Notes: generated from the letters alone by a model not told the origin. A DNA stretch of 20,051 bases from JAEUTH01 sp039931675 (GCA_039931675.1 JBDTRM010000118.1:1-20051), one strand, 5' to 3'; numbered from the stretch's first letter, positions 1 to 6,238 are shown. A program made the numbers and translations.

Positions 1-498
1 CCCGGCATCGGTGCGAATACTTGATGCTACTTGCTTCCCCGAGCCACCTGCTTTCACTGCCCATTGAAACATTCCGGTGTTATCATACTTCGCAAGAAAA
101 ATATCACTCAGCCCGCTGCTGATTAATGTTGCCGTACCAATGGTAACCGTATCTTCAAATTCACCTGCCACATATACGTTGGCATTGTTATCAACTGCAA
201 TCACATGACCACCTGAATTTGAAAAGCCACCGCCCCGGTTAACCCAAACATTGCTGCCCGATGAAGAATACTTTGCACTGAACATATCTGTTCCTCCATC
301 GCTTATGTATGTTGTGCCCGCTATTAAAGCTGTGTCAGAAAACAGCCCGGTGATATATACATTGCCCGATGTGTCGAATGCGGCTGAGTAAGTTTCATCA
401 GTATCTTTACCTCCACCGGTATTGACCCACTGAAATGTTTGTGCGCTGATATTTGTGTAAATCAGAATTAAGAGGGAAAGGCAAAATATTTTTTTCAT
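1..498 (-). CDS. Secreted SBBP beta-propeller repeat protein, N-terminal part only
   Basis: The frame opens at the ATG at 498 and runs off the left edge of the window (166 codons visible, no stop). Residues 1-20 (MKKIFCLSLLILIYTNISAQ) are a classic signal peptide with cleavage after SAQ, so the product is exported. The rest repeats a pattern of about 50 residues: a Trp-Val/Ala-containing strand and a Gly-rich turn (GGGKDTDE, GGGFSNSGG, AGGSGKQ), then an Asp-rich turn and a NVYITG / NVYVAG strand followed by an acidic D-T segment. This is the SBBP (beta-propeller) repeat common in Bacteroidota surface proteins, many of which carry a C-terminal T9SS signal; that end is outside the window. No catalytic residues are visible and the function is unknown. 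It lies 105 bp downstream of the 604-1263 gene on the same strand. Confidence 0.85.
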   Translation of the reverse strand, partial: MKKIFCLSLLILIYTNISAQTFQWVNTGGGKDTDETYSAAFDTSGNVYITGLFSDTALIAGTTYISDGGTDMFSAKYSSSGSNVWVNRGGGFSNSGGHVIAVDNNANVYVAGEFEDTVTIGTATLISSGLSDIFLAKYDNTGMFQWAVKAGGSGKQVASSIRTDAG

Positions 499-603
499 GG
501 CAAACTGATTTTTGTTTTGAAAATTTTTTTTGAGTTCTTCTTTTATCGCTTCAACAAATTATTGCTGATGTATCTTCTTTAATTCAATTCAAATATCATT
601 ATT

Positions 604-1263
604 TTATTTACGCCACCAATCATCCTCTTCATCTTCATCTTCATTTCCAAAACCGTAATCATACGGATTACCATTTTCGTCATCGTAATTTGCATCAAGA
701 TGATAAGGATAATATTTCATCCAGTCGTTATCATACTTTTTTTTAATATGATTGACTTCAATTTCCAATTGCCTTGCCCGTTCTTGTTCAGGACTCAAAT
801 CCTCATCTATAAATCCTGAAAAAAATTCAGTGAAAAATGCACAGTGGCAGTATTTTTCTAATGCACATGTTCCATGCTCAGTGCCTTCGCGGCAAAGCTC
901 GAAGAAACCATGATGCCAGCGTTTTACTTTTGCCTCTTGATTGAAGTTATCCCTGATAGCAGCATATTGAATACGTACGGGAACTTCTATTTGTATTACA
1001 AATGACCAATTATATGCATCTAACATTTTTTTAAGTGCATTCAAAAGACAGTGCACTTGCTCGTCTGAAAGCATTTCGTGAGGTGGAAGTTGATCTTTGC
1101 ATATACCTGTCCACTCTTCAAGGTTACGTACCGGAGCTATTTTATCATCCTCTTCATCAGAAAGCCAATCGTGCAAATCCATTTCCTGCTCTGCAAAAGG
1201 AACGCTTACATTTTGAGTTGCATAATTAATATCAGTAAGAAGTTGTTCGATATATTTTTCCAT
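604..1263 (-). CDS. Conserved acidic protein of unknown function with a Cys cluster
   Basis: A 219-residue soluble protein without signal peptide or membrane segment. It opens with MEKYIEQLLTDINYAT, is very acidic around residues 26-41, has a central cluster C124-x8-C133-x5-C139-x-C141 preceded by His117-His118, and ends in an Asp/Glu-rich tail closing with WWRK (residues 207-219). The four cysteines could bind a metal ion, but that is inference. From memory, very similar proteins with the same opening and the same D-A-N-Y-D-D-E-N-G-N-P tail occur widely in Bacteroidota as uncharacterised proteins, so the gene is real and lineage-conserved. No function can be given. The 1291-1458 gene ends 27 bp upstream, so the two probably share a transcript. 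Confidence 0.8.
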   Translation of the reverse strand: MEKYIEQLLTDINYATQNVSVPFAEQEMDLHDWLSDEEDDKIAPVRNLEEWTGICKDQLPPHEMLSDEQVHCLLNALKKMLDAYNWSFVIQIEVPVRIQYAAIRDNFNQEAKVKRWHHGFFELCREGTEHGTCALEKYCHCAFFTEFFSGFIDEDLSPEQERARQLEIEVNHIKKKYDNDWMKYYPYHLDANYDDENGNPYDYGFGNEDEDEEDDWWRK

Positions 1264-1290
1264 GTCAGGAAATTTTTATGCGACTGCCAA

Positions 1291-1458
1291 TTATTTTTCT
1301 TTTTGTTTATCGTAAGCCTCAACCAAAGATTGCCAAAGTTTTTTTACATGTTTTTTAGCTGCTTCGGTTTGTTTTTCATTCAACTCGCAATACAATAAAT
1401 CTTCTAAAGCATCTAAGTGCTTGTTTTGAATTTCTACTTTAATGGTTTTCTTTTTCAT
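1291..1458 (-). CDS. Small helical protein of unknown function (55 aa)
   Basis: The frame is open from an ATG at 1506, but I choose the internal ATG at 1458. The product then begins MKKKTIKVEIQNKHLD, a normal cytoplasmic N-terminus, whereas the longer form adds 16 hydrophobic residues rich in Ile/Asn/Phe that do not resemble the rest. The 55-residue product is Lys/Glu-rich and looks almost wholly alpha-helical (LDALEDLLYCELNEKQ, then an amphipathic Lys/Ala/Leu helix). There are no catalytic motifs. It is followed after 27 bp by the 604-1263 gene in the same orientation, which suggests co-transcription. I do not recognise a family; its short length makes it less certain than its neighbour. Confidence 0.6.
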   Translation of the reverse strand: MKKKTIKVEIQNKHLDALEDLLYCELNEKQTEAAKKHVKKLWQSLVEAYDKQKEK

Positions 1459-1521
1459 TGCTCTGCTTATTGTAATATTGATGCAATTAAACAAAAATAA
1501 CATCATCGGATTAACTGTTTA

Positions 1522-1561
1522 GTAAAAGAAAAACCCACAAGAATTGTTAAACTCCTGTGGG
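1522..1561 (-). terminator. Rho-independent terminator of the fibre-protein gene
   Basis: On the minus strand an inverted repeat CCCACA (1561-1556) / TGTGGG (1539-1534), extended past one mismatch, closes a loop of about 16 nt. The strand then continues with TTTTTCTTTTAC (1533-1522). It sits 25 bp after the stop codon at 1587, the right place and strand to end the 1587-4580 transcript and separate it from the small genes downstream. Confidence 0.75.
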
Positions 1562-1586
1562 ATACTGATAAAATTAAATGCGGAAT

Positions 1587-4580
1587 TTATTTAATTACCG
1601 AAAATTGTTTTGTTTCAATTTGATTTCCATCCACAACTAAACTGTATTGATACATGCCTTGTTTAAATGCGGATACATTAAATGTTATCTCTCCACTTTG
1701 CGCAGCTAATTTAAATGTTCGAATAATTGCACCGTTGTTATCTGTGATGCGAATTACAGCATTGCGAAACTGCTCGGCAATTTTATAATTAATGGTCGTG
1801 TTCGAGTTAGTTGGATTAGGAACTGCATTGCCAAGTTGGTCATTGAAATTTTTACCAATGGATGCAACTTGGTTTAAATTTTTATCCGCGGTTTTATTCA
1901 GCGCCTTTTTTATCTCAACCATTTCCGATTTCAGGTTTTCAATCTCCGACTTCTGATTTCTGACTTCCGACTTCAAACCATCATTCTCTTTCGATAATTC
2001 CTGAACAGCTTTTACTAACGGTACTGTAAACTCTGCGTACCGCAAACCATATAAACTTTCATCGTTCTGCGGTTTGTCAACTCCTGAAAAATCATAGTTT
2101 AATTCTTTTGCTGCAGCTTCAACATCCTGTGCAATGAAACCTGTGTAAATAATTTTCTCTTTATCCGATGCAGTTTTTTTATTCAAAGCTTTTGCATTTT
2201 CATCGAGATTCTCATTTTCGTGAAGGAAGTTTTGTAAACCTGTAACGTCAAGCGTATAGGTAACAGGATTTAGCTTATTGATGAATTCCAATCCCGGAAC
2301 ATTTTGCTTGATGTTCTTTTTATAACGTCCGTCAGATACGTTGGTGAAATTTACAAATCCTCCTATGCTTCCAACACCTGAATTACCAATTCTTACCTGG
2401 TTAAAATCTGTGCCTCGCGACAGGTAGCCAAAGGCATTGCAATTTGAAAAGTTAATGGCAGTCGCATTATCACTCTGGTACCCGATAAATGTTGAAAGCG
2501 AGTTGCCTGTGCGTGTAAATCCGGCTTTGAAACCGAACAATGCAAGACCTGTTCCATTGGTAGTGCTACCACCGGCATCTTTTCCAAACATGGAATTTTG
2601 ACCTCCTGACGTTGCTACATCACCGGCTCCAGTACCAAAATAGGAATTATCACTTGAAGTATTAACTGACCCCGCTGATTTACCAAAGAAAGCGTTATTG
2701 CTTCCGTTGCTGGCTGATTGCCCTGCCTGGTGTCCGAAATAACTGTTTGAGCTTCCGCCATTTTGCTGACCCGAGTTATAACCAAAAAAGCAATTAGCAT
2801 TTGAAGCCTGGCTTACACCTCCTGCACCTGAACCGAAGTAACTGTTTTGAGTACCTGTTGTTGTAATACTTCCTGCAAGGTGTCCAAAGAATGAATTATC
2901 TGAACCTATTGAATTTGCCATTCCGGCTTGCCTTCCGAAAAAACAATTTGCTGTGCCTACGCTATTTGCTGTTCCTGCCTGTGTACCAAAGAAAGAATTA
3001 AACGAGGCAATATTCGTACTGCCTGCACTACTTCCATAAAACGAATTGCTTTCACCGGTTTGATTTGTATTTCCCGCTAAGGTTCCGAAGAATGAATTAT
3101 CGCTTGCTGTGGTATTTGCTCCACCGGCATCTTTACCGAAGAATGCATTTTTTGTTCCAGTAGTATTAGCATCCCCGGCAAGGGCACCGAAGAATGAATT
3201 ATCGCTTGCAGTTGTATTAGCTCCACCGGCATCTTTACCAAAGAAAGCATTTCTTGTTCCGGTAGTATTGGCATCGCCTGCAAAGGTTCCAACAAATGTG
3301 TTGTCACTTGCAGATGAATTTGATAATCCCGCATCTTTCCCCATAAAAACATTATTGGAACCTATAGAGTTAACGTTACCCGCACTGGACCCGTAAAAAG
3401 AATTGTTATTGCCTGTGGAATTGGAACCACCTGTTTCTTTTCCAAAAAAGGAATTGGATTCACCCGTTGTATTTCCGCTGCCGGCAGCCGCGCCAAAAAA
3501 AGAATTGGCGCCTGCTGTTGTATTGGAAGAGCCGGTAAATGCACCAAAAAATGCATTGGCAGTTCCGGTAGTGTTTAATACACCTGCCGAAGCACCAAAG
3601 AATGAATTATTGTTTGCAGTTGAATTTGAACCACCGGCATCCTTACCAAAGAAAGCATTGGCAATTCCGGTAGTATTTGCATCGCCTGCCGCAGCGCCAA
3701 AAAATGAATTGTCACTTGCGGTGGTGTTTGCTGCACCGGCATTTTTACCTACAAATGCATTATTATTTCCTGATGTATTATCATTACCTGCATTAGCACC
3801 AACGAAAGTGTTGAAGTTGCCGTTACTGAAAAAACCGGCATTGGCACCTAACATCACATTCAAAACTCCTGTGGTGCTGTTGTTACCCGCACCTGTACCT
3901 ATATAGCAGTTATGAGTTGCGGTAGTATTTGCGAAGCCCGCGCCAAAGCCCAGGAAAGTATTATTGGTGCCGGTAGTATTAGAACCACCCGTGCCACTTC
4001 CATAAAATGTATTGCCGAATCCTGTTGTGTTTGCATCGCCCGAAAAGCTACCCATAAATGTATTGTTACTTCCTGTATTTGCTGCTCCTGCGGCTTCACC
4101 TATAAAATTGTTAGTAGGGGTTGCCCTGATAATTTGAATACCATTCAGTAATATTCCACCACTCAGGAATAAGTCCTTCCATGCTTTTGAACTGGAGCCC
4201 AAATCAGTAATACCTGATGTGCCGGGAAGCAATTCAGTATTAATAGCAGTTGGCGCTGTAAGGTTGTTTAAGAATTTATTCACACCTGCAGGTGTTGATG
4301 CTTTCCATACTGTTCCGGTAAAATAATAAAACCCCGGTGTGCTGTTGGTTTGATAAATCAATAATCCTGTTGCCGGACTTACAATTGCATCACGCTCAGT
4401 CTTGGTCATACGGGGTGTTAGAAATCCCTGGGTGGTGCTTGTTACATCAAGCAATGCCGAGGCAGCAGGCGTTGAAGTTCCTATTCCTGTGCTTCCGCTT
4501 GCAGGAAATGTGTTTTGTGCATTTAATTTTATACATGCGAATGCAAGCATGATTGCGATTGTAATGGTTTGTAGCTTCAT
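1587..4580 (-). CDS. Secreted repeat fibre protein with S74 intramolecular chaperone and T9SS signal
   Basis: The start is the ATG at 4580 (997 residues): it opens a clear signal peptide, MKLQTITIAIMLAFACIKLNAQ, and the promoter-like element lies just upstream. The frame is open to an ATG at 4925, but that extension would bury the signal peptide. Layout: signal 1-22; a conserved head (about 23-157) with ALLDVTSTTQGFLTPRM, typical of Bacteroidota tail-fibre-like proteins; residues about 158-695 with about 30 repeats of 17 residues, pattern N-x-F-F-G-x-x-A-G-x-x-N-T-T-G-x-x; an S74 / intramolecular chaperone auto-processing domain from 749, with the Ser749-Asp-x-Arg-x-Lys754 signature of the Ser/Lys dyad and FIAQDVE near 815; a coiled coil near 862-897; and a T9SS C-terminal domain from about 917 (AVPNPTNSNTTINY to FSVIK). 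It is probably a trimeric surface fibre whose chaperone may cut itself off. Ligand and role are unknown. Confidence 0.9.
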   Translation of the reverse strand: MKLQTITIAIMLAFACIKLNAQNTFPASGSTGIGTSTPAASALLDVTSTTQGFLTPRMTKTERDAIVSPATGLLIYQTNSTPGFYYFTGTVWKASTPAGVNKFLNNLTAPTAINTELLPGTSGITDLGSSSKAWKDLFLSGGILLNGIQIIRATPTNNFIGEAAGAANTGSNNTFMGSFSGDANTTGFGNTFYGSGTGGSNTTGTNNTFLGFGAGFANTTATHNCYIGTGAGNNSTTGVLNVMLGANAGFFSNGNFNTFVGANAGNDNTSGNNNAFVGKNAGAANTTASDNSFFGAAAGDANTTGIANAFFGKDAGGSNSTANNNSFFGASAGVLNTTGTANAFFGAFTGSSNTTAGANSFFGAAAGSGNTTGESNSFFGKETGGSNSTGNNNSFYGSSAGNVNSIGSNNVFMGKDAGLSNSSASDNTFVGTFAGDANTTGTRNAFFGKDAGGANTTASDNSFFGALAGDANTTGTKNAFFGKDAGGANTTASDNSFFGTLAGNTNQTGESNSFYGSSAGSTNIASFNSFFGTQAGTANSVGTANCFFGRQAGMANSIGSDNSFFGHLAGSITTTGTQNSYFGSGAGGVSQASNANCFFGYNSGQQNGGSSNSYFGHQAGQSASNGSNNAFFGKSAGSVNTSSDNSYFGTGAGDVATSGGQNSMFGKDAGGSTTNGTGLALFGFKAGFTRTGNSLSTFIGYQSDNATAINFSNCNAFGYLSRGTDFNQVRIGNSGVGSIGGFVNFTNVSDGRYKKNIKQNVPGLEFINKLNPVTYTLDVTGLQNFLHENENLDENAKALNKKTASDKEKIIYTGFIAQDVEAAAKELNYDFSGVDKPQNDESLYGLRYAEFTVPLVKAVQELSKENDGLKSEVRNQKSEIENLKSEMVEIKKALNKTADKNLNQVASIGKNFNDQLGNAVPNPTNSNTTINYKIAEQFRNAVIRITDNNGAIIRTFKLAAQSGEITFNVSAFKQGMYQYSLVVDGNQIETKQFSVIK
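1924..1979. repeat. 7-bp tandem repeat inside the coiled-coil coding region
   Basis: Eight consecutive 7-mers on the plus strand: TCCGATT, TCAGGTT, TTCAATC, TCCGACT, TCTGATT, TCTGACT, TCCGACT, TCAAACC. Since 7 is not a multiple of 3, three units (21 bp) encode one seven-residue coiled-coil heptad in the fibre protein (SEVRNQK, SEIENLK, SEM; residues about 868-886). Confidence 0.85.
2496..4109 (-). repeat. 51-bp (17-residue) coding repeats of the fibre stalk
   Basis: About 30 successive units with a 51-bp period (a few of 48 bp) encode N-(S/A/T)-F-F-G-x-x-A-G-x-x-N-T-T-(G/A)-x-x. Two types tend to alternate, one with FFGKDAGG and one with FFGA-x-AG-x-ANTTG. Two FFGKDAGGANTTASD units, 34 residues apart, are identical in protein, which points to recent 102-bp duplication around 3100-3300. 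Phe-Gly and Asn-Thr ladders of this kind suit a beta-solenoid or trimeric stalk. Edges are approximate. Confidence 0.85.
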
Positions 4581-4597
4581 TTTTGTTCTGATTTTAA

Positions 4598-4653
4598 TGA
4601 GGGAACAAAATTGAGACAGATTAAAAATTGGTGCAATCCACTTTTGTGGGGAA
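4598..4653 (-). promoter_or_regulatory. Bipartite upstream element of the fibre-protein gene
   Basis: Read on the minus strand: TTCCCCACAAAAGTGGAT (4653-4636), 22 nt, then CAATTTTGTTCC (4613-4602), ending 21 bp before the ATG at 4580. CCAC-AAAA-GTGG is a perfect small palindrome. CAATTTTG resembles the Bacteroidota -7 box TAnnTTTG, and a TTG 20 nt upstream of it overlaps the palindrome edge as a possible -33 box. The same two parts with the same 22-nt spacing precede the gene starting at 6748, which argues for function. Confidence 0.6.
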
Positions 4654-4694
4654 TTGAGGTTGTCCTTTTTTAGGAGGGGACAAATTTTACTCTC

Positions 4695-4946
4695 GGAGGT
4701 GCCAGTTTTTTTCATGGAGATGTCGATTTCTTTCACGAAGATGCCGATTTCTTCCTTGACAGAGTCAATTTCTTGCATGACAGAGTCGATTTCTTTCATG
4801 ACAGAAGCGATTTCTTCCTTGACAGAGCCAATTTCTTCCTTGACAGAGTCAATTTCGTCCTTGACAGAAGCGATTTCTTGTGTGACAGAGTCGATTTCTT
4901 TCATGACAGAAGCGATTTCTTTCATGACAGAGGCGGTTTTTTGAAG
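4695..4946. repeat. Array of twelve 21-bp tandem repeats
   Basis: Twelve adjoining 21-bp units with no spacers. The commonest form is GACAGA-G/A-T/G-CGATTTCTT-x-C-x-T on the plus strand. The inner units differ at a few positions; the three on the left (4695-4757) and the last one (4926-4946) are more degenerate, as in an ageing array. The period is divisible by 3 and no unit contains a stop, so both strands stay open: the minus strand reads as heptads M/K-K/E-E-I-D/A-S-V. The array lies just upstream of the fibre gene's promoter element. Confidence 0.9.
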
Positions 4947-5187
4947 GGAGATAATCTATAATATGTTGGTTTTAAGGTGTTTACTAATAAATTGGCATCT
5001 CTCGTAAGGGTATTAGGCTGGCAAAGCACAAAAATTGCCTTTACGGAAAGGAAATGGTGACAAGGCAGCACGAGGGGAGCCTTGCGCTATAGTTTTTTTT
5101 CATGCTTGGGCTGTTGGGGGTCTTGTCGCGTCACCAGTCGGGCAGTAGCACTTAGGCTTTGGAAGACTGGCGACAGGTGGGGGCAGT
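4947..5187. other. G-rich intergenic block with inverted repeats, no gene found
   Basis: No convincing reading frame on either strand. From about 5000 on, the base composition is clearly richer in G/C than its neighbours. It holds three inverted repeats: GGCAA/TTGCC around 5022-5040, CAAGGC (5061-5066)/GCCTTG (5079-5084) followed by a T8 run at 5093-5100, and the larger pair at 5124-5175. It separates the 21-bp array from the DUF2971 gene and looks like structured noncoding or cassette-boundary sequence. Confidence 0.5.
5124..5175. repeat. Imperfect inverted repeat next to the DUF2971 gene
   Basis: TGTCG (5124-5128) plus CCAGTC (5134-5139) pairs with GACTGG (5165-5170) plus CGACA (5171-5175), giving 11 bp with a 5-nt bulge (CGTCA) on one arm and a 25-nt loop. 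It begins 13 bp beyond the stop codon of the DUF2971 gene. No T-run follows on either strand, so it is not an ordinary terminator. The bulged long-arm shape resembles a recombination site, but integron core sequences are not evident. Confidence 0.5.
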
Positions 5188-5820
5188 TTAGAGAGAAATT
5201 ATGTTATCGTTCTTCATAGTTTTTAGATTTAAATCGACTTTAAAATATTTAATATTGTTTAGATGAGCGGAACTTAATTTTACTAATTCAATGTCATCAT
5301 CAGTAGAATTTTTTCCAAAATATATCGCTGTTAGTTCTCCAGAAAAATCACCGTATACTCCTTTTTTATTTAAGTCTTCTTCAATTTTTATTATTCTTAT
5401 CTCCTCCTCATATTCCCAATTCTTAAATTTAGAATACATAAATTTCCCATTTGTATTTGAATTTAATCTTAAATGACCGGAGTTGTGTAATTCGATTTCA
5501 TTTAAAACTGAAATATCATTATTATACTTAATCTCGAAATAACTTCCCTTATTTTTACTTTCATCAATATCCCATTCAATACAAACTCCCTTATGATTGT
5601 CAGCATAATGTGACCACATTAAAATTTCACTCATGTTTTTAGAAAAGCAGCAAACACAAAATGTGCTTTTCAAATTATGATATACGTCAGTACCTGTATT
5701 ATCAATAAAGTAAGAATCGTAAGGGTCATTCAATTGGTCAATTCGACTATACCAATTCATTTTTTTATGCAATGATTTAAGTAAGTTTACATTAATTGTA
5801 TGATACTTATAAAGTTTCAT
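5188..5820 (-). CDS. DUF2971 domain protein
   Basis: A 210-residue soluble protein covering the whole DUF2971 family: the opening MKLYKYHTINVNLLKSL, the DQLNDPYDS segment near residues 28-36, the Cys-rich strand TFCVCCFSKN, and the hallmark LMWSHYADNHKGVCIEWD at about residues 87-104. DUF2971 proteins are frequent accessory genes in bacteria; their biochemical activity is not established. The gene is visibly more A/T-rich than its flanks (Asn, Lys and Ile codons dominate). It stands alone between two noncoding repeat-bearing blocks, which suggests arrival by transfer. The ATG at 5820 is the natural start. The family call is firm; the function is unknown. Confidence 0.85.
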   Translation of the reverse strand: MKLYKYHTINVNLLKSLHKKMNWYSRIDQLNDPYDSYFIDNTGTDVYHNLKSTFCVCCFSKNMSEILMWSHYADNHKGVCIEWDIDESKNKGSYFEIKYNNDISVLNEIELHNSGHLRLNSNTNGKFMYSKFKNWEYEEEIRIIKIEEDLNKKGVYGDFSGELTAIYFGKNSTDDDIELVKLSSAHLNNIKYFKVDLNLKTMKNDNIISL

Positions 5821-5876
5821 CGTTGGTAATTATAAATTGAGCACAACATGTTATTATCGCAACTTTTTTTTGCTAA

Positions 5877-5918
5877 AAGTTCCGATATCTACCACAATAA
5901 TAGTGTTATTCGGAACTT
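5877..5918. repeat. 9-bp perfect inverted repeat
   Basis: AAGTTCCGA (5877-5885) pairs perfectly with TCGGAACTT (5910-5918) across a 24-nt loop, which itself contains a small CAC/GTG pairing. It is noncoding and lies 57 bp upstream of the DUF2971 start codon. It could fold in RNA or be one end of a small repetitive element. Confidence 0.6.
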
Positions 5919-5949
5919 CTGAAACGCGGGTGAGTTTTCTTTGGAAAAA

Positions 5950-6022
5950 ATATTTCATCCCTAACGGGATTTTTGTTTTTGTGGGGAGTTTGTTGTTACC
6001 AATATTTCGTGCCTACAGCACT
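5950..6022. repeat. Two related hairpin modules (Bacteroidota interspersed-repeat type)
   Basis: Two modules of the same design 52 bp apart: ATATTTCAT-CCCTAACGGG-AT at 5950-5970 (stem ATCCC/GGGAT) and ATATTTCGT-GCCTACAGCAC at 6002-6021 (stem GTGC/GCAC). Each is followed by T-rich sequence. From memory, hairpins of the type 'ccgtaggcacgaaatattggt' are scattered through many Bacteroidota genomes as short noncoding repeats. No reading frame of note is present. Confidence 0.6.
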
Positions 6023-6049
6023 TTTGGTTGATTGTATTTTTTGGTGATG

Positions 6050-6157
6050 GGGATAACTGCCCGGATGGTTTTTAGCCCTGACTGAAGCGGTTACCCCACA
6101 GCCACCGAACAAAGTGAAGGTGGCGAGGAGTATGAGCGTAAGGCAGGAATAGCTTCA
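6050..6157 (+). ncRNA. Candidate structured RNA element
   Basis: Nested complementary segments form one long interrupted hairpin: AGC (6074-6076) with GCT (6152-6154), CCTG (6077-6080) with CAGG (6144-6147), TACCCC (6092-6097) with GGAGTA (6127-6132; one mismatch) and GCCACC (6101-6106) with GGTGGC (6119-6124), closed by a 12-nt loop. The purine-rich internal loop ACTGAAGCG opposite GAGCGTAAGG recalls structured RNA. I recall similar AGCCCTGA...GCAGGAATAGCT elements in many Bacteroidota/Flavobacteria; a Flavo-1-type family is one possibility. The strand is my guess, since a hairpin folds on both. The rest of the 418-bp gap 5821-6238 is the repeats to the left and the terminator to the right. 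Confidence 0.5.
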
Positions 6158-6177
6158 AATAATTTTAAAACTTCCAC

Positions 6178-6214
6178 AAAAAAAACTGCCTTGAAAATAT
6201 CAAAGCAGTTTTCT
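6178..6214 (-). terminator. Rho-independent terminator, possibly bidirectional
   Basis: AACTGC (6184-6189) pairs with GCAGTT (6205-6210), extended inward by TTG/CAA around one unpaired base on each side. On the minus strand the stem is followed by eight T (6185-6178), 25 bp after the stop codon of the 6239-6748 gene. On the plus strand the stem runs into TTTTCTTT, so it could also stop transcription of the candidate RNA at 6050-6157. Confidence 0.8.
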
Positions 6215-6238
6215 TTAATCGTACTAACTAAACATTGT

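Noticed and set aside
1459..1506. Longer start (ATG at 1506) for the 55-residue protein
   Set aside because: The added 16 residues are hydrophobic and unlike the helical charged body; the ATG at 1458 opens MKKK, more natural here.
3403..3906. Plus-strand Pro/Ala-rich 167-codon frame opposite the fibre gene
   Set aside because: It mirrors the 51-bp coding repeats on the other strand; composition and repeats are fully explained by the real gene.
4581..4925. N-terminal extension of the fibre protein through the 21-bp array to an ATG at 4925
   Set aside because: It would bury a clear signal peptide behind 115 residues and would make the shared promoter-like element part of the coding sequence. 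The open frame follows from a stop-free 21-bp repeat.
2496..4946. CRISPR array
   Set aside because: The 21-bp and 51-bp repeats adjoin each other with no unique spacers, and no cas genes are present.
4654..4961. Plus-strand reading frames across the 21-bp array (heptads such as TESISFM and DRVDFFH)
   Set aside because: They arise automatically because a 21-bp unit without stops stays open. There is no start context, promoter or sensible N-terminus.
5124..5175. Integron attC site
   Set aside because: The bulged hairpin is suggestive, but the paired GTTRRRY / RYYYAAC cores are not found at its ends and no integrase is in view.
5837..6031. Plus-strand 64-codon frame across the hairpin repeats
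   Set aside because: It runs through inverted repeats and hairpin modules, has no recognisable features and is better explained as noncoding repeat sequence.
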